64,000 bases of DNA. It comes from Kitasatospora albolonga (GTDB lineage: Bacteria; Actinomycetota; Actinomycetes; Streptomycetales; Streptomycetaceae). Position numbers and translations under genes: made by a program. This document shows positions 44,773 through 53,447 of the stretch, piece after piece (position 1 is the stretch's first letter; every line of letters starts with the position of its first letter). The stretch lies in the NCBI GenBank assembly GCA_002082585.1, contig CP020563.1, positions 3,838,001 to 3,902,000 on the forward strand, read 5' to 3'. Below the pieces are notes generated by a model. That model worked only from the letters and a program-made list of their open reading frames with translations. It was not told the origin of the DNA and did not search any database.

Positions 44773-44975
44773 TTACCCACAGAGTTATCCACAGGCAGGG
44801 GAAAAGGTCAGACGATCTGTGGATAACCTCCACTCCCGTTGACGCCGGTGTGACTGCAGCCTCCCTCTTCGAGGGGGGCTGCACCCCTTGTACCACCAGG
44901 AAAAACCCGGATCGGCGACAAGGGGCACACTCGTTCCCCTTGCCATGCACAAGATCCTGGGTCCACTGTGGACAA
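44773..44975. promoter_or_regulatory. Cluster of four DnaA boxes
   Basis: TTACCCACA (44773-44781), TTATCCACA (44785-44793), TGTGGATAA (44818-44826) and TGTGGACAA (44967-44975) in the 341-bp gap after crgA. The second and third are perfect and inverted. Too few to be oriC; may titrate DnaA or regulate crgA or the rhomboid gene. No gene was found in 44695-45035. Confidence 0.7.
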
Positions 44976-45035
44976 CTGTGCTCTGCCCTGGGGAGGACAG
45001 CGGCCGGACCCTGTACCGGGCCGGGCGGACAGGGC

Positions 45036-45941
45036 TCAGGTCAGGGACATCGTGCGGGCGATGATGATCACGACGGAGACCAGCAGCACCAGCGCACAGG
45101 TCCCGGCCTGCACCGCCGTACGCCGCTCGCGCGGGGCGTGCACCATGCCGACCGCGATCAGGGCGCCCGCGACGAGACCACCGACGTGCGCCTCCCAGGC
45201 GATACCGCCCATGGTGAAGGTGAAGACCAAGTTCAGCGCCAGCAGGATCAGCACCGGGCGCATGTCGTAGTTCATCCGGCGCATCAGCACGGCGGTGGCG
45301 CCCAGCAGCCCGAAGATCGCGCCGGAGGCACCGAGCGACGGCTGGTTCGGAGCGGCGATGAGGTAGGTCAGGGCGCTGCCCGCGAGGCCGGAGAGCAGAT
45401 AGAGCGCGAGATAGCGGATGCGGCCGAGCGCGGCCTCCAGCGGTCCGCCGAGCCACCACAGACCCAGCATGTTGAACCCGATGTGCCACACCTCCTGGTG
45501 CAGGAACATCGAGGTCACCAGGCGATACCACTGGCCCTCGGCGACGCCCTCGATCGAGCCGGGCGGCGGGGTCGGGTCCCAGGCCCGGCCGAGCAGCATC
45601 AGATCGTCGAGCAGCGATTCGGGGGCCGCCGCGACCACGACGAAGACCACGAGGTTGATCCCGAGCAGGATCTTGGTGATCAGCCGGGGATCGGCGGCCA
45701 CGGTGCCGCCCGCCAGGGTGCGGGGCGTGCTCGCGGCCGGGTGGTGGCCGGTGCCGGAGCCCGTACGCACACAGTCCGGGCACTGGAAGCCGACGGAGGC
45801 GCTGACCATGCACTCGGGGCAGATCGGCCGCTCGCAGCGCGTGCAGCTGATCCCGGTCTCCCGGTCGGGGTGCCGGTAGCAGGCCGGGACGGCCTCCCCG
45901 CTCACCGGTCCGCCCCGGCCCGCCGGCGGCTGCTGGTCCAT
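45036..45941 (-). CDS. Rhomboid-family intramembrane serine protease
   Basis: 301 aa. N-terminal zinc-ribbon-like segment with three CxxC pairs (CTRC, CPEC, CPDC), then seven membrane helices carrying the dyad: Ser in GASGAIFG and His in WEAHVGG; HIGFNMLGLWWLG also fits. Cleaves membrane substrates. ATG 45941. Placement between crgA and the cyclophilin is typical of Streptomyces. Confidence 0.92.
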   Translation of the reverse strand: MDQQPPAGRGGPVSGEAVPACYRHPDRETGISCTRCERPICPECMVSASVGFQCPDCVRTGSGTGHHPAASTPRTLAGGTVAADPRLITKILLGINLVVFVVVAAAPESLLDDLMLLGRAWDPTPPPGSIEGVAEGQWYRLVTSMFLHQEVWHIGFNMLGLWWLGGPLEAALGRIRYLALYLLSGLAGSALTYLIAAPNQPSLGASGAIFGLLGATAVLMRRMNYDMRPVLILLALNLVFTFTMGGIAWEAHVGGLVAGALIAVGMVHAPRERRTAVQAGTCALVLLVSVVIIIARTMSLT

Positions 45942-46082
45942 CGGTCCTGGCCTGCCTCTCGCTCTCGCCCCGGGGCGCCGCACACACGGCCGCCCCGCTG
46001 GTCCGCTATGTAACAGTACGGACGGGCGGGGCGGTTGGTTCCCGGCAGGGTGCCGGGGCGGCCGGTCGCCGGGGCAGCGGGG

Positions 46083-46610
46083 TCAGCGGGTCTCGACGAC
46101 GACCGACTCGATGACCACGTCCTGGACGGGGCGGTCGGTGCGCGGGTTGGTCTCGGTGGCGGCGATGGCGTCGACGACCTTGCGGCTCGCGTCGTCGGCG
46201 ACCTCTCCGAAGATGGTGTGCTTGCCCGTCAGCCAGGAGGTGGGCGACACCGTCAGGAAGAACTGCGAACCATTGGTCCCCGGGCCCGCGTTGGCCATGG
46301 CCAGCAGATAGGGCTGGGTGAAAGCCAGATCCGGGTGGAACTCGTCGGCGAACTTGTAGCCCGGGCCGCCCGTGCCGTTGCCCAGCGGGTCGCCGCCCTG
46401 GATCATGAACCCGCTGATGACCCGGTGGAAGACGGTGCCGTCGTACAGCCGGTCCGTGGACTTCTGGCCGGTCTGCGGGTTGGTCCACTCGCGCTGTCCG
46501 GTGGCGAGTTCGACGAAGTTCTTCACCGTCTTGGGGGCGTGGTTCGGCAGGAGCCGGATCACGATGTCGCCCTGGTTGGTCTTCAAGGTGGCGTAAAGCT
46601 GCTCGGCCAC
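46083..46610 (-). CDS. ppiA: Peptidyl-prolyl cis-trans isomerase, cyclophilin type
   Basis: 175 aa single-domain cytosolic cyclophilin without signal peptide. Catalytic/ligand residues lie in FHRVISGFMIQGGDP and MANAGPGTNGSQFFLT, plus HTIFGEV. GTG 46610 is chosen because GGAAGG lies 6 nt upstream and the conserved start AEQLYATLKTNQGDI follows. Confidence 0.94.
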   Translation of the reverse strand: MAEQLYATLKTNQGDIVIRLLPNHAPKTVKNFVELATGQREWTNPQTGQKSTDRLYDGTVFHRVISGFMIQGGDPLGNGTGGPGYKFADEFHPDLAFTQPYLLAMANAGPGTNGSQFFLTVSPTSWLTGKHTIFGEVADDASRKVVDAIAATETNPRTDRPVQDVVIESVVVETR

Positions 46611-46889
46611 GATCTGCCTTCCGTAAGCCTTCACTGACGTCCGCCGATCCTCCCACGTACCGGGAAATGTACGGCCGGATGCCTGGTGGAACGGCGCGTT
46701 CGGCACCGAACCATGGCATTGTCGTCGGCAGACTTCACTTGCACCGTTTTACCGACGTGAACCGTTTTGACGGAAATAGCGATCATGACCCGGATGCCCG
46801 TCCCGAGTGCCGGTCATGGCCGTGACAGGCATGATTTCGAATTGGGCGGAAAGGCGGAGTACCTACCCGCCACCAAGGAGGAGGATCAC

Positions 46890-47609
46890 GTGACCCGCAT
46901 CGACAGCGTGCGCGCCGCAACCGACTCGGCCAGGGACAGCGCGCAGCACGCCGCGGAAGTGGTGGCGCCGTACGCCGACACGGCCAGGAAGCAGGCCGCG
47001 CACTACGCGCACGAGGCCCGTGTCCAGCTCGCGCCCAAGGTGACGAAGGCCGCCAAGCAGGCCCGCGTCCAGTACGAGTCCCATCTCGCGCCCCGTCTCG
47101 AACAGGCCCTGACCCATGTGCCGCCGAAGGTCGACGAGGCCGCGCAGCGTGCGGCGCACTCGACGCGGAAGGCCGCCCGGACCGCCGCCGACTACACCGC
47201 GCCGCGCGTGGAGCAGGCCAAGGCGGTGGCCGTGCCGGTCGCCGAGCAGGCGACCGCCCGCAGCGCCGCCGCCCTGGCCGCGCTCCGGAGCAACGTCACG
47301 GCCAAGGAGATCCAGAAGCTGGCCCGTAAGCACGAGCGGCGGGCCAGGGCGGGCCGCGCGACCAAGGGGCTCCTGGTGCTGGGTGTCCTCGCGGGCGGCG
47401 CCTACGCCGCCTGGCGCTGGTGGGACAAGCAGGCCAACCCGGACTGGCTGGTCGAGCCGCCCGTCGCCACCGAGGTGGGCGACGAGCGTTCGCCGCTGAG
47501 CTCGGTCGACGGCAGCGGCCAGGCCCTGCTCGACCCGGAGGTCAAGGCCAAGCAGGCCGAGGCCGAGGCGGGCGACGAGGAGACCCCGGGCCTGGACGAC
47601 CGCCCCTGA
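46890..47609 (+). CDS. DUF5324 family membrane protein
   Basis: 239 aa. An Ala/Lys-rich amphipathic helical region of about 150 residues with heptad-like AAxxAxxxA spacing (ATDSARDSAQHAAEVV), then one membrane helix (GLLVLGVLAGGAYAAWRWW, about 172-190) and an acidic tail. Function unknown. GTG 46890 follows AAGGAGGAGG (46875-46884); ATG 46767 is much less likely. Confidence 0.86.
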   Translation: MTRIDSVRAATDSARDSAQHAAEVVAPYADTARKQAAHYAHEARVQLAPKVTKAAKQARVQYESHLAPRLEQALTHVPPKVDEAAQRAAHSTRKAARTAADYTAPRVEQAKAVAVPVAEQATARSAAALAALRSNVTAKEIQKLARKHERRARAGRATKGLLVLGVLAGGAYAAWRWWDKQANPDWLVEPPVATEVGDERSPLSSVDGSGQALLDPEVKAKQAEAEAGDEETPGLDDRP

Positions 47610-47615
47610 CCTCAG

Positions 47616-47674
47616 CGGAAGAAGCCGGTCCGCCGCAGCCCCTTCACCGGGCTGCGGCGGACCGGCTTCTTCCG
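47616..47674 (+). terminator. Strong terminator after the DUF5324 gene
   Basis: Perfect 26-bp arms (47616-47641 and 47649-47674), 7-nt loop, followed by TTTT. Confidence 0.95.
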
Positions 47675-47709
47675 TTTTCCCCCGGCGGTTACGGGGGCCG
47701 CGGTTCGCT

Positions 47710-47761
47710 CCGGCCGTGACGGCGGCTGCCGTCCCTTGCCCGCTGCCGCCGTCACGGCCGG
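47710..47761. repeat. 17-bp inverted repeat with 18-nt loop
   Basis: 47710-47726 pairs with 47745-47761. Purpose unclear; the 47675-48002 gap has no other feature except the start signals of the next gene. Confidence 0.6.
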
Positions 47762-48002
47762 TCCGGCAGCGGCGGCCCGGCCCGCGCGCCAGACGTGTCA
47801 GCCCCAGACGCCGGAGATGTGCCCGTCCCCGGCCTCGGGGCCCCCGCACCTCGGCGGGACGGACGCGGGTGTTAGCTTCCGAACAGTCCCTGCGTCCCCG
47901 TGTCCCCGGCCGCGGCCGGGGCCGTACCGGCACCGAGCAGCGCGGTGGCCGATGCGGCCGGGGCGGACGGACGAGCCGCCTCCTTCGTGAAAGGTCCTTT
48001 CT

Positions 48003-48521
48003 GTGGTGCGAGTCTCCCGGGCACGGACGGCCGTCGTCGTGGTGGCCGCTGCCCTGACCGCCGGTCTCCTGGTGTCGTGCGGCGCGGACTCCCCGGGGGA
48101 GGGCGTCACATCCGCACCGCACGCGAAGGACGCGGCCTGCGAGCGGATGGCCGACCGCTATCCGGACCGCCTCGGCGGCCAGGAGCTGACGTTCACCGAC
48201 CGTCCCGGGGTCGCGGTCTGGGGCGACAACGCGATCGTGCTGCGCTGCGGGGTCGAGCTGCCCGTACCGACCATCGACCCCTGCGCGACCGTGGAGGGCG
48301 TGGACTGGGTCTTCCGCGAGGACCGCTCGAAGGACGGCGGGAAGGTGGTCGTCACCTACGGCCGCGACCCGGCCGTGGAGGCCGTGGTCTCCGACGGGGT
48401 CGCCGCCGTCGACGACGTACTGGTCGATCTGTCGGCACTGGTCGAGCCCGTGAAGACGTACACGAAGTGCGTCAACGACGAGGACGTGCCGCCCCCGCCG
48501 TCCCCGTCGCCTTCCGAGTGA
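48003..48521 (+). CDS. DUF3515 lipoprotein
   Basis: 172 aa. Signal peptide with lipobox LLVSC (Cys about residue 26), then a domain with several Cys (CERMADRYPD, LRCGVELP, IDPCATVEGVDW, YTKCVND) and a Pro/Ser-rich C-terminus. Actinobacteria-specific family of unknown role. GTG 48003 or GTG 48006. Confidence 0.88.
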   Translation: MVRVSRARTAVVVVAAALTAGLLVSCGADSPGEGVTSAPHAKDAACERMADRYPDRLGGQELTFTDRPGVAVWGDNAIVLRCGVELPVPTIDPCATVEGVDWVFREDRSKDGGKVVVTYGRDPAVEAVVSDGVAAVDDVLVDLSALVEPVKTYTKCVNDEDVPPPPSPSPSE

Positions 48522-48619
48522 CCTCCGCGTCCCGCTGACCGGCCGCCACCGCCCGGGACAGCCGGACGTCCCCGGCCGGGACAACCGCGCACCCCCGCGC
48601 CGTGACCGCGCAGGACGGC

Positions 48620-50032
48620 TCAGGCGCCCCCCACGTCCCGGAGCGCGGCCCCCAGCCGACGGACGCCCTCGTCCAGTTCGGCGAGGTCGGCGGTGGCGGC
48701 GAAGCCGAGGCGGAGGTGGGCCTCCGTCGGCGGCTCCGTGGCGAAGTAGCGGCTGCCCGCGCTGACCGCCACGCCCCGCCGCCGGGCGGCGGCGGTGAGC
48801 TCCGTGTCGTCCACGCCGGGCGGCAGCCGGAGCCACAGGTGCAGCCCTCCGGCGGGAACGTTCCGGACGGCCGCCGTGGGCAGCCCGGCCGTGAGCGCGG
48901 CGGCCAGCCGTGCGCACCGCTCCCGCAGCCGGTCCCCGAGCGCCCGGACGTGCCGGTCCCAGGCCGGGGAGCTGAGCAGCTCCAGCGCCGCTTCCTGGAG
49001 CGGGCGGGTCACGAAGAAGTCGTCGACCAGCCGGACCGCCCGCATCCGCTCCATCACCGGGCCGCGGGCGACCAGCGCCCCGATCCGCATGCTCGGCGCC
49101 ACAGGCTTGGTCAGGGACGTCACATGGACGACCGTGCCGTCGCCGTCGTCCACCGACAGCGGCCGGGGGACCGGGCCGCCGTGCCCCAGATGCCGGGCGA
49201 AGTCGTCCTCGACCACGAAGGCGCCACTGGCCCGTGCCACGTCCAGGACCTGCCGTCGCCGCTCGGGGGCCAGGACCGCGCCGGTCGGGTTGTGGAACGT
49301 CGGCTGGCAGTAGAACAGCCGCGCCCCGGTCATCGCAAAGGCGTCGGCCAGCAGATCGGGCCGTACGCCGTCGGCGTCGACCGGCACGGGCACCAGGCGC
49401 AGCCCGGCGGCGCGGGCCGCGGCCAGGGCGCCCGGATAGCCGGGCGACTCCACCAGGACCGGGCTGCCGGGCCCGGCGATCGCCCGGAAGGCGATCGACA
49501 GGGCGCTCTGCCCGCCCGCGGTGACCAGCACGTCCTCGGGGGTCACCCCGCCCCCGGCGATCCGGGCGAAGACCGCGCGCAGTTCGGGGAGTCCGCTCGC
49601 CGTGGCCCGGTCCCAGGCGTCCGGCCGCCGCGCCGCCCGCGCCAGCGCGGCGCTCAGGGCCCGGGTGGGCTGGAGGGACCGGTGGATGTAACCGCCGCCC
49701 ATCGTGATCGTGCCGGCCGGTTCCGGTCCCGGCGGTTCGGCGATCAGACGGGTGTCGACGGCGCGGTCGGTGAGCGCGACCGTCTGCCACGCCGTGTCGA
49801 CGGCCCCCTTCTCCTGACGGGCGCGCGTCGCCACGTACGTACCGCTGCCCGGCCGGGTCACCACGGTGCCCTCCGCCGCCAGCAGGGCGATGGCCCGCGC
49901 GACGGTCGCCGGTCCGACCCGGTACTGCTGGATCAGCTCCCGGCTGCTCGGCAACCGGTCCCCCGGCGCGAGCCGGTCCGCCAGCGCGCGGAGTCTGGTG
50001 GCCAGTTCATCAGAAGTGCTACCGTCGGACAT
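48620..50032 (-). CDS. MocR-type GntR/aminotransferase regulator
   Basis: 470 aa. N-terminal GntR winged helix (residues 1-70, LPSSRELIQQYRVGPATVARAI) joined to an aminotransferase class I fold (about 95-465). The PLP Lys is in VTSLTKPVAPSMRIG (about 308); HNPTGAV and FVVEDDFARH are typical. MocR proteins sense PLP or amino acids; targets are often divergent. Its ATG (50030-50032 complement) overlaps the ATG of the divergent class V gene by two bases, with a direct repeat over both. Confidence 0.92.
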   Translation of the reverse strand: MSDGSTSDELATRLRALADRLAPGDRLPSSRELIQQYRVGPATVARAIALLAAEGTVVTRPGSGTYVATRARQEKGAVDTAWQTVALTDRAVDTRLIAEPPGPEPAGTITMGGGYIHRSLQPTRALSAALARAARRPDAWDRATASGLPELRAVFARIAGGGVTPEDVLVTAGGQSALSIAFRAIAGPGSPVLVESPGYPGALAAARAAGLRLVPVPVDADGVRPDLLADAFAMTGARLFYCQPTFHNPTGAVLAPERRRQVLDVARASGAFVVEDDFARHLGHGGPVPRPLSVDDGDGTVVHVTSLTKPVAPSMRIGALVARGPVMERMRAVRLVDDFFVTRPLQEAALELLSSPAWDRHVRALGDRLRERCARLAAALTAGLPTAAVRNVPAGGLHLWLRLPPGVDDTELTAAARRRGVAVSAGSRYFATEPPTEAHLRLGFAATADLAELDEGVRRLGAALRDVGGA

Positions 50033-50057
50033 GAGAGATCACAATAGCGCTACCATC
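50015..50057. promoter_or_regulatory. 31-bp-spaced direct repeat at the MocR/aminotransferase boundary
   Basis: AGTGCTACCGTC (50015-50026) and AGCGCTACCATC (50046-50057), 10 of 12 identical, 31 bp start to start (about three helical turns). Direct repeats with this kind of spacing are known targets of MocR/PdxR regulators. Confidence 0.65.
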
Positions 50058-51272
50058 CTAAATCCGGAAGCACTTCAGCTGGACATCGCCGCCCTGCGGG
50101 CCGAGACCCCCGGGTGCCGCCAGGTCGTCCACTTCAACAACGCGGGGTGCGGGCTGCTCGCCACCCCCGTACTGACCGCGATGGTCGGCCACCTCAACCT
50201 GGAGGCGCGGATCGGGGGTTACGAGGCATCGGCCGCGCGGGCCGACGGGGTCCGCGGGTTCTACACGGAGCTCGCCGCCCTGATCAACACGGCTCCCGAG
50301 AACATCGCCTTCGCCGGGAGCGCCACCCACGCGTACGCCAACGCCCTGTCCTCGATCCCCTTCGAGCCCGGCGACACGATCCTCACCACCCGCGACGACT
50401 TCGTCTCCAACCAGATCGCCTTCCTGTCCCTGCGCAAGCGGTTCGGCGTGCAGATCGTGCACGCGCCCAACACCCCGGAGGGCGGGGTGGACGTGGAGGC
50501 GATGGCGCGTCTGATGCGGGCCCACCGCCCCCGCCTGGTCTCCGTCACCCACATCCCCACCAACTCCGGCCTGGTCTCCCCGATCGCCGAGATCGGCCGG
50601 CACTGCCGCGAACTGGACCTGCTCTACCTGGTCGACGCCTGCCAGTCCGTGGGCCAGTACCCGCTGGACGTCGAGGAGATCGGCTGCGACCTGCTCACCG
50701 CCACCTGCCGCAAGTTCCTGCGCGGCCCGCGCGGCAGCGGATTCCTGTACGTCTCCGACCGCGTCCTGCGCATCGGGTACGAGCCCCTGTTCATCGACAT
50801 GCACGGCGCCCGCTGGACCGCCCCCGGCGAGTACCGCCCCGTCGGCACGGCGGCCCGGTTCGAGGAGTGGGAGTTCCCGTACGCCACCGTCCTCGGCAGC
50901 GCCGCCGCGACCCGCTACGCCCGCGAGGTCGGCCTCGAAGCCATCGCCCACCGCACCCCGGCCCTGGCGGCGCGGCTGCGCGACCGGCTGGAGACCGTCC
51001 CCGGAGTGCGCCTCCTCGACCGCGGCCCGCAGCTGGCCGCCCTCGTCACCTTCGCCGTCGACGGCGCCTGGCAGCCGCAGCCGTTCAAGGAGGCCCTGGA
51101 CGCCCGGAAGATCAACTCGGCGCTCAGCTTCCGCGAGTTCGCCCAGTTCGACTTCGGGGACAAGGACGTCGACTGGTGCCTGCGCCTGTCGCCGCACTAC
51201 TACAACACCGAGGAGGAGGTGGCGCACGTGGCCGACGCGGTGGCGGAGATCGTCGGCGGGGGAGGCCGCTGA
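50031..51272 (+). CDS. Aminotransferase class V-fold PLP protein
   Basis: 413 aa. Cysteine-desulfurase/kynureninase-like fold: HFNNAGCGLLATPVL, THIPTNSGLVSP, DACQSVGQYPLDV and the PLP Lys in LTATCRKFLRGPRGSGFLYV. Substrate unknown. ATG 50031 (MRDHNSATIL) overlaps the divergent MocR ATG; a later non-ATG start cannot be excluded. Partner of MocR by position, so the pair may regulate an amino-acid or cofactor route. Confidence 0.88.
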   Translation: MRDHNSATILNPEALQLDIAALRAETPGCRQVVHFNNAGCGLLATPVLTAMVGHLNLEARIGGYEASAARADGVRGFYTELAALINTAPENIAFAGSATHAYANALSSIPFEPGDTILTTRDDFVSNQIAFLSLRKRFGVQIVHAPNTPEGGVDVEAMARLMRAHRPRLVSVTHIPTNSGLVSPIAEIGRHCRELDLLYLVDACQSVGQYPLDVEEIGCDLLTATCRKFLRGPRGSGFLYVSDRVLRIGYEPLFIDMHGARWTAPGEYRPVGTAARFEEWEFPYATVLGSAAATRYAREVGLEAIAHRTPALAARLRDRLETVPGVRLLDRGPQLAALVTFAVDGAWQPQPFKEALDARKINSALSFREFAQFDFGDKDVDWCLRLSPHYYNTEEEVAHVADAVAEIVGGGGR

Positions 51273-51321
51273 TCCGGAGCGGGCACGGGAAACCGCACAC
51301 CACCCTGCGTACCGGCACGAA

Positions 51322-51366
51322 AAAACACCCCTCTGATCCTGTTCACACAGGTCAGAGGGGTGTTTT
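51322..51366. terminator. Terminator between the aminotransferase and the tRNA remnant
   Basis: 15-bp perfect arms (51322-51336 and 51352-51366) with an A-run on one side and a T-run on the other, thus effective both ways. Likely the original terminator of the tRNA gene interrupted by the mobile element. Confidence 0.92.
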
Positions 51367-51372
51367 GTGCTG

Positions 51373-51393
51373 TGGAGCCTAGGAGATTCGAAC
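51373..51393 (-). other. attL core: 3' end of tRNA-Ala
   Basis: The complement reads from the T loop TTCGAATC through the T-stem CTCCT and acceptor AGGCTCC to the discriminator A. U at position 70 is the partner expected for the alanine-specific G3:U70 pair, which points to tRNA-Ala. Upstream of the T loop the sequence (AATTTCGG side) no longer forms a T-stem, so the homology ends at about 51393. The intact tRNA should be restored at the other end of the element. Confidence 0.8.
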
Positions 51394-51494
51394 CCGAAAT
51401 TGTTACCTTCCTGACCTGCGGAAACGCCTGAGAATCGGACATTAGACCCTCTTTCCATCCCTCTGCGTCCTGCTCCATCCCCCTTGATCAGGCT

Positions 51495-51522
51495 CCCGTG
51501 CTGACGTGTCAGCACGGGCCCG
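51495..51522. repeat. Palindrome and 15-bp repeat near the left end
   Basis: CCCGTGCTGAC (51495-51505) and its complement (51508-51518) form a 24-bp palindrome. GTCAGCACGGGCCCG at 51508-51522 occurs again at 51657-51671, the second copy running into the palindrome GCACGGGCCCGTGC (51661-51674). Possible recombinase arm sites or a transfer locus. The 51394-51657 gap holds no supported gene. Confidence 0.6.
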
Positions 51523-51657
51523 GCACACGTTGCTGAAGGGAATATTCGGCCCCGATCAAGCTTCTCCTTACCTTGTCAGATAGGCGATGTGGGCTCTACA
51601 CCTCTCCCCTTGCGCCAGCAAAGAGCCGACGATGGCTCGCAGGCGGCCCAGTTGCCG

Positions 51658-52188
51658 TCAGCACGGGCCCGTGCCCACCCCGCAGTCCATCGGCACCTGT
51701 TCCCTCGCCGGACTCGGGACACCGAGATTCATCAGAGCCTGCGTGTTGGTTACCGCGTCAACGCGATGCGATCTCGTGTACGCGGCCAAGGCCAGGGAGG
51801 TCTTCCGCTTGACGGAGATGAGGACGACTACCCGCCCGGGGTCCGGGGCCAGCGTGCGCCCGTACCGCTCTCCGTATCGGGCAACGGCATCCTGCACGGT
51901 CGCCTCGTCGGTGCACACCTCCGCCACGCTTTCGAGCGTGACCCAGCAGCCACCGTCAACCTGGCACACGGCCACGCGAGCTTCCCCGCCCCGCGCAAGA
52001 ACGTTGGCCACTTTGCGGCTGCATTTGCGGGTAATAACCCTGGCCACGCCAGCGGGAGCGTCTACGGTCACGCCGACGGGCACGACATGGGGCCGACCGT
52101 CCGGGCGCACCGTAGCGAGGGCGCACAGGTGGTACTCGTTCTGGAACTCCAGGTAGTCGTCCGGCTGGACGGATATTGCGTTCGGCAT
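51658..52188 (-). CDS. PPOX/F420-type flavin-fold protein
   Basis: 176 aa. N-terminal split-barrel domain: ISVQPDDYLEFQNEYHLCALATVRPDGRPHVVPVGVTVD, ITRKCSRKVANV and VTLESVAEV, as in actinobacterial PPOX-class F420-dependent oxidoreductases. The last 45 residues after VVVLISVKRK do not resemble the family's end. ATG 52188 is the best start; the ribosome-binding site is weak and ATG 52200 is possible. Stop lies inside the terminal repeat at 51657. Confidence 0.7.
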   Translation of the reverse strand: MPNAISVQPDDYLEFQNEYHLCALATVRPDGRPHVVPVGVTVDAPAGVARVITRKCSRKVANVLARGGEARVAVCQVDGGCWVTLESVAEVCTDEATVQDAVARYGERYGRTLAPDPGRVVVLISVKRKTSLALAAYTRSHRVDAVTNTQALMNLGVPSPAREQVPMDCGVGTGPC

Positions 52189-52760
52189 GACTGAAAGCAT
52201 CAACGCACCACTTGCCCGAACTGCCCCGAAGTGACCGGCACCACAGCACGCCCGAGCTGCCCTTTTGCGCAATTCGCGCCTTTTTGCAGGCGAGATCCCT
52301 CCCGCAATAATCACGGATTTATAACGGAGTCACCGTTCGTCTGACGACGGTTGATCCGTTCACGTCAGAAAGTAAACAAGCAGGTCAGCGAGTCGCACAA
52401 CGTTGAGCATGGTCGCTTTCGGCGCGTTTCTACCCTGGCGATTACCTGCGGTCTACACGAATCGATCATGATTTTTAGGCCATGTCTTGTCGGAAGCCTC
52501 ACGTACTGTCCGAAGAGGTTCCCGGAGCTTCACGGGGCGGCCTCACTCGGAGGCTCGGCGTGCATTTGCGTAAGCGATATCCGAGCAGGTAAGTAGCCCT
52601 TGGATGCCACCGGCGTCCCATCCCTCCACGAGGTGGTGGGCGAGGGGCGCAGGCTCATCCGGCTGTGGTCGTCCAGCGCCGGGGGTCGGACGTCATCGAC
52701 TTGGGCGCGGTGTCGCCCGGCTCGGGGGAGCCATCACCTGCCGGTTGGAGGGATTACTTA
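52189..52760. other. Noncoding stretch with lower GC
   Basis: About 570 bp without a supported gene between divergent cargo genes. The first half is AT-rich for this genome (AATAATCACGGATTTATAAC around 52302). Short frames here have no recognisable features. Promoters for both flanking genes are expected. Confidence 0.5.
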
Positions 52761-53444
52761 ATGTGGTCGGATAAAAGTGGTCGAGACGCGGCGGAGTCCG
52801 AGATACCCGCTCAGGGTGGAGGCAGTCGCCGACGCCTCGGGCGCTGGCGCTCAGCCGCGACCCGCACGGTGGAGAAGGACCTGCATCGCCTGATTCGCCG
52901 CGAGCTGCAAGACCTCGGGGTCACTCCCCCGCTCAACGTTCACGATCTTTGCGAGAGGCTGAGCCGACGGCGCGGGCGCCCGCTGTTCCTCCGTGCAGCT
53001 CCGCTGCCCAAGCCCGGCCCCTCGGGCATGTGGGCGGAGTACGACACCTACGACGTGATCCTGTATCAGCAGGAGACGACCGAGCTGCACCAGGATGGGA
53101 TCATCCTGCACGAAGTCGGTCACATCCTCGTGGCGGAGAAAGAGAGGGCGGCTGAGGACTCCGCCCGTGAGGCGGAGACGCCGGACAGCACCCCCGATGG
53201 GGACGCAGGGTCCGTCGACGTCGAGGGGTGGGCCGCTCTGATGCCGGTCTTCGGCACCGAGGCGGTCAAGCGCATCGCTCAGCGCTGCTCGTACGACGAC
53301 GGCGGCGAGGAGTGCGCCGTCGAACTCGTGGCCACCATCATCCTGGAGTGGTCGGCCCTGCTCGCGTCCTCCACTCCTCCGGCCGATGATCCCGCTCTGC
53401 GACGGGTCGAGGCAGCTCTCGGCGACCGGCGAGGATGGCTGTAG
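52761..53444 (+). CDS. ImmA/IrrE-like zinc metallopeptidase
   Basis: 227 aa. The metallopeptidase helix IILHEVGHILV carries HExxH; the preceding segment WAEYDTYDVILYQQETTE is typical of the family, which cleaves or regulates HTH repressors. A cytosolic basic N-terminus of about 40 residues precedes it. ATG 52761 has GGAGGG at 52746-52751. Followed after 3 bp by the MAB_1171c-like gene, a pairing seen repeatedly in Streptomyces. The opposing XRE protein 2.4 kb away is the natural candidate substrate (inference). Confidence 0.85.
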   Translation: MWSDKSGRDAAESEIPAQGGGSRRRLGRWRSAATRTVEKDLHRLIRRELQDLGVTPPLNVHDLCERLSRRRGRPLFLRAAPLPKPGPSGMWAEYDTYDVILYQQETTELHQDGIILHEVGHILVAEKERAAEDSAREAETPDSTPDGDAGSVDVEGWAALMPVFGTEAVKRIAQRCSYDDGGEECAVELVATIILEWSALLASSTPPADDPALRRVEAALGDRRGWL

Positions 53445-53447
53445 CTC

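Noticed and set aside
44773-44975. oriC
   Set aside because: Only four DnaA boxes and no dnaA/dnaN flanks; Streptomyces oriC has many more boxes.
46888-46897. CACGTG at the DUF5324 start as a parS site
   Set aside because: The arms (ATCACGTGAC) do not match parS outside the central hexamer.
51373-51393. A complete tRNA gene
   Set aside because: Only the T arm loop, T-stem 3' strand and acceptor 3' strand are present; the 5' portion is absent.
52351-52596. 81-codon plus-strand frame in the cargo intergenic region
   Set aside because: No ribosome-binding site, Cys/His-rich random composition, no family.
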